DNA of 64,000 nucleotides from Pseudomicrostroma phylloplanum (taxonomy: Eukaryota; Basidiomycota; Exobasidiomycetes; Microstromatales): NCBI GenBank assembly GCA_039545275.1, contig BCHS01000018.1:248001-312000 (forward strand), read 5' to 3'. Shown here piece by piece: positions 50,816 through 61,322 of this stretch (positions are counted from its first letter, which is position 1; each line of letters opens with the position of its first letter). The position numbers and the translations under genes were made by a program. Below the pieces are notes generated by a model that saw only the letters and a list, made by a program, of their open reading frames with translations, was not told the origin of the DNA and made no database searches.

Positions 50816-53164
50816 ATGTGCCGACTCACGGCCCTCATAGCACTCACTTGCCTCTTGCTCGCCGCGTGCGAGGCAAGTCTGCTTGCTTCCCCCAGGGTGG
50901 CGAATACGGAGCTGGCTCCAGTATCCTTACGAACGGATCATGCTCTCGACCCCACTCTTTTCGGACATGGCAAGGACCTCACAGGCACTGAAGAGCTCTC
51001 GAGGCCCGTTTCTCACGACGTTACGCTCGGCGCTGGTCTACAGGCTTTGCATTCCCGAGCGACCTCAGATAAGACGGCAAGCTCTGTTCAGTCCACCAAT
51101 CGTATTCTTCCGGCTGCCTCATCTAGCGGCTTGGGCGTTCAAGGGCCTACGATAGCAGACGCCAGCAGGTCTCCAGTGTCAACGATCCCTCCGCTTTCCC
51201 CTATTCGAACACGACTCATGGGGAGCACCTCTGGTCTCTCTTCCGTTAATACCCATCACCCTGGGTCGAACCTCCCGAGCGCTGCCTCCCCACCTTCGTC
51301 CAACACGCACGGATCTCACACTTCGGCTTCGGAGCTGAGGAAGCCGTGGCCAAATCGAGGGCCCCGCCGCATTGCCAAGTCCGCCCTCGACGATGATGCG
51401 GATAGTCACGAAGCAAAAGTGAAATCCAAGAGGCTCTTCCCAAAGAGGCCCTCGAAACTGAAAAGACATTCCTATTTTCTGCGCAAGACGAGGAAACGGG
51501 GTAAGCTAATGAAGAAGCCCGGGTCCTTCAAAGCCAGCCGCTTCGCGAATATGTTGCTCAGAATGTCCAGCGACGAGCGAGAGTCGATACACCGCCGCCT
51601 CTTCGCCTCACACCAATTCTCAGACGACCCATCGACGCATAATGAGCACGATCAAGGGCTGCAGCGAACTCGATCGGCCTCCACAGCTGGCCTGTGGAGT
51701 TTGTCTTCGTTGAGTTCCGCGCTTGGTTCAGATAATGAGCGAGAGGTCGGAGACTCTCCTCATGCGGGCTGGCAAGACTTCGCGAACGAGCCGTCAACAG
51801 CTCACGAGCACGATGAGGGCCTCAAGCGGACTCGACCGGCTTCGACAGCTGATACCTGGAGCTTAGCTTCTTTTAATACTGTCGGCGCTTCGGGTGATGA
51901 TCACTTGGCTGAGGAGCGCCCCAAGAAAAAGCACAAGAGCGGGACCTCTTCATCGCCTTCGTTCACTAGTCTGCCCACAGAGCCTTCACACCTGGGCAGG
52001 CTTTCTGCGGAGAAGAAGTTTGGTAGACTCAAGGCGTATAGAGCGTCGTTGTCCAAGATCACAGGCGGCGTCAAGAAGCCGCCGCTCAAGATGCATCGCA
52101 TCTTTGCGCACGGTATGCTCAAAAGAGGCGTATCAGATGAGGGAATCTCACGAAGCAGCGCGAGATTAGAGTTCACGTTGACACCGAGGTACGCTAAGCA
52201 CCCCGTCAAGCATATGAGGATGATCTGGAAGGCAGAAGGGAAGAGGAAGTCCCCGGTGAAGGTCGTTCATAAGGTCCAAGGCAAGAAGATCGCAAAAAAG
52301 AGAGGCTCTGATGCAATCATTGTTGCTCCTCACCTTCCTTACTCAAAGCTGATGCCCATGACCAAGCAAGAACGTCCGAGAAAACCGTTTCAGAGCTATC
52401 GTGCCAGCTTGGACAAGCTGCAAAAGGAGCGGACTTCGCCCAACATCAGGAAGTACCACGCAAGAATGAACCTCCTGGCTAAGAGGCTCAAGATCTGGAA
52501 GCGAGGCGACGGTACAGCGGAGGAGAATGTGGCTTTGGTTTCTGCCTTCGTAAAGCGGAACCCACGACAGACATCGCCGTACTCGGCTGCTGTGCCCGTG
52601 TCCTTGACGAGCAGAGATGCAGTCGATGGAGTGCGTATTACGTCGACTTTGATACCAAGGGTGGCACAATCCGGCTGGAAGTACGTGGCAAATGCGATCA
52701 ACAAACACCGCAGGCGACGACGTCCTCTGCACCGAACCCGGGACAAGAAGATCTCCAAATCCAGAGGCCCTTCCCTGGTCATTACGGCGCCAAATCTGCC
52801 CTATTCGCGACTGGCGCCGGTCACCAAGCAGCAATGGCCTAAGAAGCCATTCCAGTCCTTCAGAGCTAGTCTGCATCGCTTGCGCAAGACTCGAACCAAG
52901 CAGAAGGACGAAGCGATGACCTTCCTACAAACACAATCGGGGGATGTGAGCAAGCAGAAGAAGAGCAGATTCCTCGACTCCGGCGTATTCGTAGCCAAGC
53001 CAAGGCCGAAGCCGGGCCTCGTTCCCTTCAAGACAAGAACAGCCGCTGACTTGGCCTCCATCGCCACGTCTGACGGACCGTTGGGAGGATCGCAGTCCAT
53101 GTCGGCAGGTATCGGTAAGGGAAAGGAGCCCATGGTCCCTGTGCTCAGGAGTAATCCGCCATGA
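50816..53164 (+). CDS. Secreted, highly basic internal-repeat protein; unknown (orphan-like)
   Basis: Intronless, 782 residues. Residues 1-20 are a signal peptide (MCRLTALIALTCLLLAACEA). Two repeat families are visible. Repeat A occurs at about 270-300 and 323-353, shared pattern xEHDxGLxRTRxASTAxxWSL. Repeat B occurs at about 489-540 and 644-695, shared KKI-K-RG, APxLPYSxL, TKQ, KPFQSxRASLxxL; a partial third copy (YRASLSKI) is near 405. Repeat B is about 155 residues apart. The protein has many Lys/Arg pairs, including KR sites that Kex2 could cut, and few acidic residues in the C-terminal half. No known domain, no membrane span after the signal. Candidate secreted repeat or effector-type protein; lineage-restricted by appearance only. 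Confidence 0.7.
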   Translation: MCRLTALIALTCLLLAACEASLLASPRVANTELAPVSLRTDHALDPTLFGHGKDLTGTEELSRPVSHDVTLGAGLQALHSRATSDKTASSVQSTNRILPAASSSGLGVQGPTIADASRSPVSTIPPLSPIRTRLMGSTSGLSSVNTHHPGSNLPSAASPPSSNTHGSHTSASELRKPWPNRGPRRIAKSALDDDADSHEAKVKSKRLFPKRPSKLKRHSYFLRKTRKRGKLMKKPGSFKASRFANMLLRMSSDERESIHRRLFASHQFSDDPSTHNEHDQGLQRTRSASTAGLWSLSSLSSALGSDNEREVGDSPHAGWQDFANEPSTAHEHDEGLKRTRPASTADTWSLASFNTVGASGDDHLAEERPKKKHKSGTSSSPSFTSLPTEPSHLGRLSAEKKFGRLKAYRASLSKITGGVKKPPLKMHRIFAHGMLKRGVSDEGISRSSARLEFTLTPRYAKHPVKHMRMIWKAEGKRKSPVKVVHKVQGKKIAKKRGSDAIIVAPHLPYSKLMPMTKQERPRKPFQSYRASLDKLQKERTSPNIRKYHARMNLLAKRLKIWKRGDGTAEENVALVSAFVKRNPRQTSPYSAAVPVSLTSRDAVDGVRITSTLIPRVAQSGWKYVANAINKHRRRRRPLHRTRDKKISKSRGPSLVITAPNLPYSRLAPVTKQQWPKKPFQSFRASLHRLRKTRTKQKDEAMTFLQTQSGDVSKQKKSRFLDSGVFVAKPRPKPGLVPFKTRTAADLASIATSDGPLGGSQSMSAGIGKGKEPMVPVLRSNPP

Positions 53165-53513
53165 AAGGCACAACCAGACCGCTACAGCACGCTCGCAAAG
53201 GAACAGGGTGTGACGATGTCTTCGACGCTGGTCGGTTGAGGCATGTCAGACGGTATGTATAGACTCATTGTTCGCACTGAAGAAAGAGAAAAGTCGGTTG
53301 CCAGTCGTTGAGTGCTGTGTGCAGGAAGGGTAGTCGTATTGCAGGTTGGTCTGAGGTTGTGTTTGTTGTGCAGCTGCTGCGTGCGTGTCGGAAGCGGAAA
53401 GGGCGTGTTGGCATTTGGCGTTGATCAGTGTCACTTTCCCCCATTGTCCGTACCAACCACTGCTACCACTGCCATCTTCCCCTCGGCTCTCAGCCTTTCC
53501 TCTTTCGCAGGCC
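53165..53513. promoter_or_regulatory. Upstream region of RIC1
   Basis: About 350 nt between the preceding stop and the RIC1 ATG. It has GT-rich runs, then a C/T-rich leader. A pyrimidine tract with TTTCGCAG ends 3 nt before the ATG and may be a 5' UTR intron acceptor. Confidence 0.45.
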
Positions 53514-56500
53514 ATGTATTGGCCTCTGAACGTCGCCCGCAGGCTCTTACCCCCGGCCTTGCCCTCGGACGGCGCAGGCCCATCCTCTGAGCCCGCGGTC
53601 CACCTCTGCCCATCACCGCCTTCTTTCCACCCTTCGTACTTCATCCTCCTCACTCCCTCGTGCATTCACCTCTACTCCGTACGTCCAGCTCAGGCCGTCA
53701 CATCCCTTCGTCGTACAGAGAGGAGCCTCAAGGAGTATGGCCACAACGTACGATGTCATTGGAGGCCCGGTAGCGCAGCAGCAGAGATCGCAGTCGAGAC
53801 TTCTTCTTCCTACCTCCTCATCTACTCCATCGAGGCGGCTAGCTTGCAGCAGGCGTACTCCTATGCGCCTCCCTCCTCGGCGAATAAGGCAGCTCCATCT
53901 TCCAAGGCGCTCAAGGCTGCCTTTGCCGCATCTGCTGGTGAGATTCAAGGCAGCTGGGCGGCTGGACAAGGCGAGCTGAGAGTAGGCGAGGCGGGGAGCA
54001 ATGACAATGCGGGTCGGGCTGCGGGCCGAACAGGAGGGGCAGCGCTCGAGATTCATCTCAGGTTGGCGCTGAGAGTTGACGCAGGTCTGAGCTGGTGAGT
54101 GACAGTTCTCAATAAAGCAAAGTAGGACTAGCAGCTGTGAGCTCACTCTTGTACTGCCTCCTCCTTCGCGTCTGCCCTGCGTAGTGCTCTTGCCATACCA
54201 TCCCACCTGATCATCGCGACCAGCTTCCCGCCGGCGGTACAAGCAATACCCTGGCCCGATGATACATCTGAACAGCTCCAGACGACAGCTGTACTCGCCG
54301 CCCTGCCTTGGTTCTACAGTGGGGCCGAAGCATCGCAGCAACCAGATGAGACGCTCGAGCCACCATCGGACGTTCTGGCCGAGGCTACGATCGATGATGA
54401 CGAGAAGGACACCAATCACAGTAACGGGAACAGCAACGGAGCGCAAAGTACAGCGCCTGCAGACAATGGCGCTTCATCGATGCAAGCGACGAATATCGTT
54501 TCTCTGCACTATTCTCGTGCAATGCATCTATGCGTATGGGTCGCCAGCGATGGCAGGAGCTACGTTGCCAGTCTCGATGATGACGCCGAGTGGATGGGTC
54601 GCTGTTTCCACAATCCTCCGCCCCGGAGAAGGCGGAGTCGCGCTCAGAGGGAGGGTAGCGAAGGATTCGACGAGAGCATAGATCGAGGAGAGGCGGATGA
54701 AGAGGCTCTACCGATGGTCGAGGAAGGGAAACGAGCTACTGTCGCAGCTATCAATGCCAAGATTGGGCTGATAGCTGCGGGGCAAGAAGAGTGAGTTCGA
54801 GAAGGTAGGATACAGAGGGTAGAAACTTGGCAAGCGAGCATGGCACTCACCTCACCGAACACTCCGCATTGACCCTCGCAGCGGAACTATCGAAGTCTTC
54901 GTACTTCGCACGCAACATCGCGCAGTGCCATCGCATACCCTATCACTCAGGGTAGCTCTGCGATCTACTGCATCATATCTCACCTCTGGACCTGTTCGCG
55001 CGCTGCAATGGACGGCAGATGGACTGGCGCTAGCCGTCGGCTGGAAAAAGGGATGGGCCGTCTGGTCAGCATGGGGAAAGCTGATGGGTCACTCGTTTAC
55101 AGACTCTCACTTGACAAATCGAAGCAAGAACTTTTCAGACGCTTTCATGGACGGGCTCACAGATCTGTTCTGGGGACCAGGGGGCACGAATCTGTTCGTC
55201 CTTGCAGGCGCTGCTAACGAAGGCAAAGCCGGTGAGTCGAGACGGTCGATGGGCACGGCTTCGCTGTACTGATCCTGTCGTTGCCTCCCTCAGATCCCCA
55301 CCGTCAGCTGTTCTCTATACCCTTCGCCAAATCAGCTGTGGCGGGACAACATTCACCAGACAACACACGATTTGCTTTTATTCAGCTCGACGACTCACTG
55401 CTAGTCTATCGAGGCTCAGAACAACCCGACATGTCCATCATCAACCCCGAGTCTGACGTATGGCATCATATCAAGGTTCCACAGGACTACTTTGCTCGCA
55501 ATTGGCCGATCCGCTATGCATCGATCAGCACTGACGGTCGACTCATTGCCGTTGCTGGTAGGAGAGGACTAGCGCACTACTCTGCCATATCTGGACGGTG
55601 GAAGATCTTCTCTTCAACTGACGAGGAGGAAGCGTTCCAAGTCAGAGGCGGCTTGCAGTGGTATGAACACGTCCTCATTGTAGCTTGTCAGTCTGGAGAT
55701 ACGGCCCAGCTCCGACTATACTCGAGGGACACAGACCTCAGTAACGCCAATTTGCTCCATATCGAGAATCTGTCCGCGCCAGTCATTCTGACGAGCTTGT
55801 TTGAGGATTCGCTGTTGGTATACACCAGCGACAATACCTTCTACCACTTCTTGATTGTCATTACGAGGGACTCCATCAACCTGAGCTTGTGCGGAAGCAT
55901 CACATTCGAAGGTGTCGTAGGCGAGCCGGAGAGGGTGAGGGGCATGAGCTGGATGATTCCCAAAGGACAGCAGCGGTTCGGAGACCCAATGGACGATCTG
56001 ACTGTGGCAACGATCATCTTCCTCGTCGACGGAAAGCTGGTCCTCCTTCGTCCCCGCAAAGCTGAGGACAATGAAGCAGAGGTAGCCTATGACATGCAGA
56101 TCCTGGGAGACCGGATAGAGTACTACTGGACTCACCTGCACGGCATTGGAACCCTCGAGAATTCACTGTGGGGATATGATGGTACAGGCATTAAGCTGTG
56201 GCTGGACGCCCTGACTATAGAGCAGGCTCGACCTCACAATGGCAGCCTCGCCGATTCGGACGAAGAAGGCTGGGAGGACGAGTACGAGGATGAAGCGCCT
56301 GAGTACAAGACGATCGAAGAGTCGCTTAGCATGCCACTGGACTTCTATCCTCTTTGTGAGTCGAAACAGGAAGCAACGATGCGCGGAATTCTTGACTGAC
56401 ATTGTCCCTGCTGTCATACCAGGTATCGTGCTCGAAAAGGGAATCATCATCGGCGTAGAGCCAGAGGTGTCCCTTCGCCGAAACCTCGAATTCGCCATCT

Positions 56501-57618
56501 TCAGAAGCGCTACGACAACGCACCTCTTCCTGCACCAACTACTGCGCTACTATCTCGAGCACAGGAGAATGAGAGAGGCAGTCATCTGCGCCTCGTTCTA
56601 CCAGTCACTGGTCTACTTTCCTCATGCACTGGAGGTTTTACTGCACGCCGTTCTCGAGGACGAGGCGGAGGGAGACGGGAACATGATGACCCGCAGTACA
56701 TCCAACGGCTCATTCGCTGGTACCAGCGTAGGAGACACGAGCATAGCACCTCCTGCCGACTCTAGGAATGTGGACAGTCACGATCGGTCGGCTGGCGATA
56801 CCGGTGATCAACCATTGCTGCCGGTTGTTGTTGACTTTCTTGACCATTTCGATGAGTCTCTGTCCGTGGTGGTGGCCTGCGCCCGCAAGACCGAAGTAGA
56901 ACGCTGGCCATATCTCTTCGGAGCAGTCGGGGAGCCAAAGGTCCTCTTCGAGAAGTGCTTGGCAGCAGGCAGCCTTCAGACGGCTGGCTCGTACCTGCTA
57001 GTCCTGCAGACTGTCGAGTCACTCGAAGAGAGCATCGCTGATACGGCGCGACTGCTAGCGCTGGCGGCGCAGCGTGAAGAGTGGGTGCTCTGTCAAGACC
57101 TGCTGAGGTACACGCGCAGCATGGACGAGAGCGGGCAGGCGCTGCAGCAAGTCGTCAAGCAGGCTGGCATCCTCGAGGAATTGCCAGCTTCGCCTGTTCC
57201 CACTTCGTTTCGTTCATATCCTCCAGCGCCGCCCCCGCTGGTGAGGACAGTCTCAGGCAGCACGACGTTGGACGTCACGCACGAGGAAGAAGAGGAGGAC
57301 GAGGAGCAAGAAATCCTGCATGAGCGATCTGCAGACTCGAGCGAGTACAACGACTTCATTCACTCCCCCTCTTCCTCTTCGGCCAATCTGAGCGCTGACT
57401 ACTTCCGCGCTTCGCCTCAGCGTCGTCTCTCTGGCCGGTCGAGCTTCGCCAACAGTCCCGCTGGCGCAGCCGGAGGGGGTGGAAGTGCGGGTCGATTGGG
57501 AGGGACCTTCTCGCCGTCGGGCTCGCCGCTCGCTTCGCCGCCGTTGGCTCCGCCCGTGCCTCAGCTGACGGTCAATGGCAGAATCATGCCGAGCATGACG
57601 TCGCGAGGAGGCGGATAG
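53514..57618 (+). CDS. RIC1: Ric1, subunit of the Ric1-Rgp1 GEF for Ypt6/Rab6
   Basis: Five exons: 53514-54094, 54185-54790, 54882-55231, 55294-56355 and 56423-57618; introns of 90, 91, 62 and 67 nt, all GTGAGT; 1,264 residues. The start MYWPLNVARRLLPP matches the start of human RIC1 (MYFLSGWPKRLLCP). Further matches: SGPVRALQWTADGLALAVGWKKGWAVWS, the ARNWPIRYASISTDGRLIAVAG segment, FPHALEVLLHAVLEDEA, and VVACARKTEVERWPYLFGAVGEPKVLFEKCL. The N-terminal half is a WD40-type beta-propeller, the C-terminal half helical. Family role: with Rgp1 it activates Rab6/Ypt6 at the Golgi, needed for endosome-to-Golgi retrograde traffic. The C-terminal 130 residues are Ser/Pro/Gly-rich and disordered. Confidence 0.93.
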
Positions 57619-58070
57619 TGTTTAGCGTCAGGTCACTGCAGGGAGGTACTACTCGAGTGATCGTCTGTGGCAGAGACAGGCATGTAATTCATCATCAATT
57701 CATTACCATCACACTTCTTGATCATCATCTCACATACACACACACACACGTTGTCAAGGATAAAGAAGATGTATCTCATGTTGAACCCCCAAAGGGGCCA
57801 CAAAACATGGCTACGAGAGCATGGCGACTTGGAGCGACGATGAGAGGCCGGAGCACAACTCATCTACTGACTGATTGACTGACAAAGGAGAGGGAGAACA
57901 GGGGGCGGGTACATGGCTCGAAAGCAAGCACATTTGGCTCGAGATCTGTCAATAGAAAGGAGGAAAAGAAAAGCTTGGAGCTCTATCAGCCGCCGCCTCG
58001 TAAGAAGTTCTCCCCGTCCCGCTCGTACGTACCTTGCTCTGAGCAGCAGGAGAATCTTTGTCCTGGCAAA
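57619..58070. other. 3' region between RIC1 and the metallothionein gene
   Basis: About 450 nt between convergent stops. It has a CA repeat at 57737-57749 and no supported frame. Confidence 0.6.
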
Positions 58071-58187
58071 TCATTTGCCTCCAGAGCAGCAGGAGCAAGA
58101 GCCACAGTCGGTGGAGCAGCACCCGTCGCTGCCACACGATGAGCAGCTGCAGGGGTCGCTAGCGTTCTGGGTGAGGGTGAAGTCCAT
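58071..58187 (-). CDS. Metallothionein, 38 residues, nine cysteines
   Basis: Minus-strand ATG at 58187, TGA at 58071-58073; no intron. After MDFTLTQNASDP the chain is PCSCSSCGSDGCC, STDCGSCSCC, SGGK: nine Cys in 27 residues with C-x-C, C-x-x-C and C-C pairs, no His and no aromatic residue after Phe3. This is the composition of fungal class II (copper) metallothioneins, such as the short Neurospora type with CxC repeats. Family role: binds Cu(I), and perhaps Zn or Cd, in the cytosol. The ATG context (GACAAAATGG) is good. TATAAGAA lies 134 nt upstream and TTTGCTC motifs are further upstream. It is too short for usual ORF cut-offs and could easily be missed. Nearby genes for glutathione reductase and APS kinase fit a thiol/metal role. 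Confidence 0.88.
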   Translation of the reverse strand: MDFTLTQNASDPCSCSSCGSDGCCSTDCGSCSCCSGGK

Positions 58188-59409
58188 TTTGTCGACGTTG
58201 CTTCGTTGGGATCGTTTGGGTGTTGGGTTGACTTGTCAATAGCTGTTAAGCAGGTAGGTAGGCGGTCTTTATCTGAAGACTGGAGAAGAGAAGAACGATC
58301 AGATGAGACAGAGGGCAGGGTTCTTATACCTCTCACTTGCCCCCCTCCGCCTCCCCCTTGTTCCTGCCTTGAGAGTTTGCTTTTCTCCCCCCCGGCCGCA
58401 CCCTCACGCGACATCGCCCGAGCCACGCACGCACACACGGAAGTTCCTGAACTTCGCTCCTAAGGCGGTTCCTGGGGGCAAGGGACCTCGTCGGGATACT
58501 CGCATTCGCTGGAGCAAGAGCAATGCTTCGGAACATCCGTTTCGGTGTGTACCTTGTGGTGTGTTGTGTGCCATCACCTGGGCAAAGGGCGATGGGTCGG
58601 GGGAGAGGGGCGGGCCGGGGGAGGGGCGAGACAAAGGAGCGTGTGCTGTGCTCCGTACGCTGTATGCTGGGTGCTGTACACCGGGCAAAACCTGGGCCGG
58701 CGGAGAGCAAAGGCGGGGGTCTGCTTGCTCTGCACCCCACTCTTGCAGATGCAGATGCGATTGCTTGCACCCTGGTTCAGCTTTCGCCCGCTCGCCCGCT
58801 CGGAAATGCCTCACACTGGGGGAAATGCAACCGTCGCAAGGGCGTCATCGGGATTCTCTTTTCCCTCTCTGGCGATCGTGTTCCTTGCCCTTGCGGCACT
58901 TCTGAACGCACAGCACCGCTCACTTAACGCCGAGCTCTAATCAGGGTGCGAGCAACCACACCTGCAAAACAGGGTGCAGAGCAAACCGCTCGCCCTCTTC
59001 CCCCTTCTCCTCCCCGGCTCTCCTGTCTTTGCCCCTGGTCCTGGCTCGGGAAGTGCTGTGCAAGCCAAGCAAAGGGCCAACACAAGCACAAGGGACGGAT
59101 CCCTCGCGCTTCCAGCGACTCACTCTGCATGGCTGAGAATGCGCAAAGTATGGCGATCGACGCCTGGTCTGTGGCGGGTTGAGTACTTGTACGTGTTTAC
59201 ATGTCACATGCTGAGCGTGGGGGCTGAGGGGAGATATGGCATGGCATTAGGTGGAATGATGCGATGCTCCACGGGGTCGCATAAACTCTACAAATGTGGC
59301 TTCTTGGCCTCTACAGGCGGCCCATCTACCTCCCATGTCGACTGGTCTGCCTCAGTCTACAGTGTCATCTGATGTTCTCCCCTTCCACGTACCCACTGGC
59401 GCGTTTCCC
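58188..59409 (-). promoter_or_regulatory. Metallothionein promoter region; TATA at 58321 and TTTGCTC motifs
   Basis: About 1.2 kb with no supported gene. On the minus strand, TATAAGAA is at 58321-58328. TTTGCTC, the yeast copper-response core (Mac1-type), occurs twice at 58705-58711 and 58979-58985 (520 and 790 nt upstream of the ATG). A seven-base motif is expected by chance once per about 8 kb per strand, so two here is suggestive only. The region also carries the 3' UTR of glutathione reductase. Confidence 0.4.
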
Positions 59410-61111
59410 TCACTTGGCAGTCACGAGCTCCTCTGCGCTGGTAGGGTGGATAGCAACCGTATCGTCAAACTGCTTCTTGGTGGCTCCCATCTTGACCGCC
59501 ACGGCGAATCCCTGCAGCAGCTCATCACTTCCCAACCCCACGGTATGCACACCACGCACCGTCTCCTCCTTACCAGAGCAGACAATCTTGAAAGCCCACG
59601 GCTCCTTGTGCTCCAGCATTCCAAAGTACATCGAAGTGAACTTGCTCTTATACACTTTCACGTTTTCGTCTCCGTACTTTTCGCGAGCTTCTGCCTCGGA
59701 CAAGCCCACGGAGCCCGAGGTGGGATGGGAGAAGACGACAGTGGGGATGTTCTCGTAGTCGAGGAAGTCTACGCCGCGCACGCCTTCGGGGCCGTAGAGG
59801 CGGTTGCCCAATTTCCGTCCAGCGGCAATGGCCACTGGTGTGAGCTGGGCTTTGCCCGAGACGTCTCCCAGGGAATAGATGTTGTCGATGTTGGTGTTCT
59901 GGTACTTGTCTGCAATCACATTGCCCTTCTCATCCGTCTTGACTCCGACGTCCTCCAGACCGAGGTTGTCCGTGTTGGGTCGTCGTCCAATGGCCCAGAG
60001 GACACAGTCTACCTCGAGCGGCGGTTCATCCTTGAGGTGAACAGTCAATGGTCCACCCTTCTCTCCGGTGATCTTCTCGAGGCAGATGTTCTTGTGCACA
60101 TTCAAACCCGTGTTGGCCATGTGCTCCTGCAGCGTCTCAGAGATGATAGGATCATAGGCGCGCAGGAAGGTGTCGTGGCGAATCAGGAGATGCGTCTCTG
60201 ATCCGAGAGAATTGAAGACTCCTGCCAGCTCTACAGAGATGTAGCCTGCTCCGATCAGGGCGACTCGCTTGGGCTGCTCACGCAGGGCAAAGAAGCCGTC
60301 CGAGTCGATTCCCAGGGAAGCGCCCTCGATCTTTTCGTCCGAGGGAATGGTGGGTCTACCTCCAGTAGCAATGCAAATCTTGTCTGCCTTGATGATGTGC
60401 TTCTCTCCAAAGCCGCTGCCGTCTTCCTTGCGCATCGCCACCTCTACCTCAGTCTTGCTGATCAGCTTAGCATGGCCAGAGATGTACTCTACTCCGTCCT
60501 TCTTGAGGTTGTTGTCGTAGATGCCATTGAGCCTCCTGACGTAAGCGTCCCTCTTTTCAGCAAAGTACTTCCAGTCGAACGCATCTGGCTTGACGCCCCT
60601 GAAGCCGTACTCGGGCGCGGACTTGACAGACTCCATCACGTCTGCTGCGTGCCACATGAGTTTCTTGGGGACACATCCCACATTCACGCAGGTTCCGCCA
60701 AGACGACCGTCCTCTTCGATGACGGCGACCTTTACGCCGTAGGAGGCGGCACGGCGTGACAGGCCCATGGCACCGGACCCACCGCCGATGACGACCAGGT
60801 CATACTTCTCCTGGGGCTTCGATACGGGAGGCATAGCGAGAGAAGGCAAGGAGGAGAAGGTGCGGGTGGAAGAGGACGAAGATGAAGAGGCAGAGAGGTG
60901 GGAGGCCGCAAGGGAGAGGCGAGTTGCTGGGATGGAGCTAGGAGACAGCTTGGCGCTGGCGAGGTGTGTGGCTGCGGAAGTGTGAATGTGACGCTGCAGG
61001 GACGAGCGCAGAGGCTGTAGTCTACGAAGTGGAAGTAGAGATGCCAGGTTGGGCGAGTGTAGAGTCACAAGGGAAGATGGTAAGGAAGGGATCGATGACT
61101 TACTTAGCCAT
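59410..61111 (-). CDS. GLR1: Glutathione reductase, with mitochondrial presequence and internal cytosolic start
   Basis: Exons 61104-61111 (8 nt: ATGGCTAA) and 59410-61021, intron 61022-61103 (82 nt, GTAAGT...TAG); 539 residues. The second exon's frame is open 15 codons past the acceptor but has no ATG. Joining the 8-nt exon gives [20 protein letters not shown], a basic, acid-free mitochondrial presequence. Met66 (MPPVSK) begins the conserved core and suits a cytosolic form. Motifs: [13 protein letters not shown] (FAD), [13 protein letters not shown] with redox Cys114 and Cys119, [13 protein letters not shown] (NADPH), HPTSAEEL with the catalytic His/Glu near the C terminus. Reduces oxidised glutathione with NADPH. 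It is head-to-head with APS kinase (211 nt). Confidence 0.9.
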
Positions 61112-61322
61112 CAGCGAATGGAAGATCAACCTCGTCAGCCTGAGTGGAGCGGCCCGTGGCGGCGATTGCACTCGACTCCAGGCGGCAGTTTACCCGCGGC
61201 AGCCAGAAGTTCCCGACGAGCACGACATTTGCAACGAACACACAGCTTCCACTCCTTCCCGCAGACAGATACAACCAACACTCACCAATCACAAGAGCAT
61301 CATCATCATCATCACACCAACC
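61112..61322. promoter_or_regulatory. Bidirectional promoter, glutathione reductase (-) / APS kinase (+)
   Basis: 211 nt between divergent ATGs, assuming the 8-nt first exon of the reductase. A run of CAT triplets (about 61298-61315) precedes the APS kinase ATG. No TATA box is evident. Confidence 0.55.

Noticed and set aside
58303..58940. Open frames of 130-200 codons upstream of the metallothionein gene on both strands
   Set aside because: All are Arg/Pro/Gly/Cys-rich, mutually overlapping and domain-free, as expected of G+C-rich promoter sequence.
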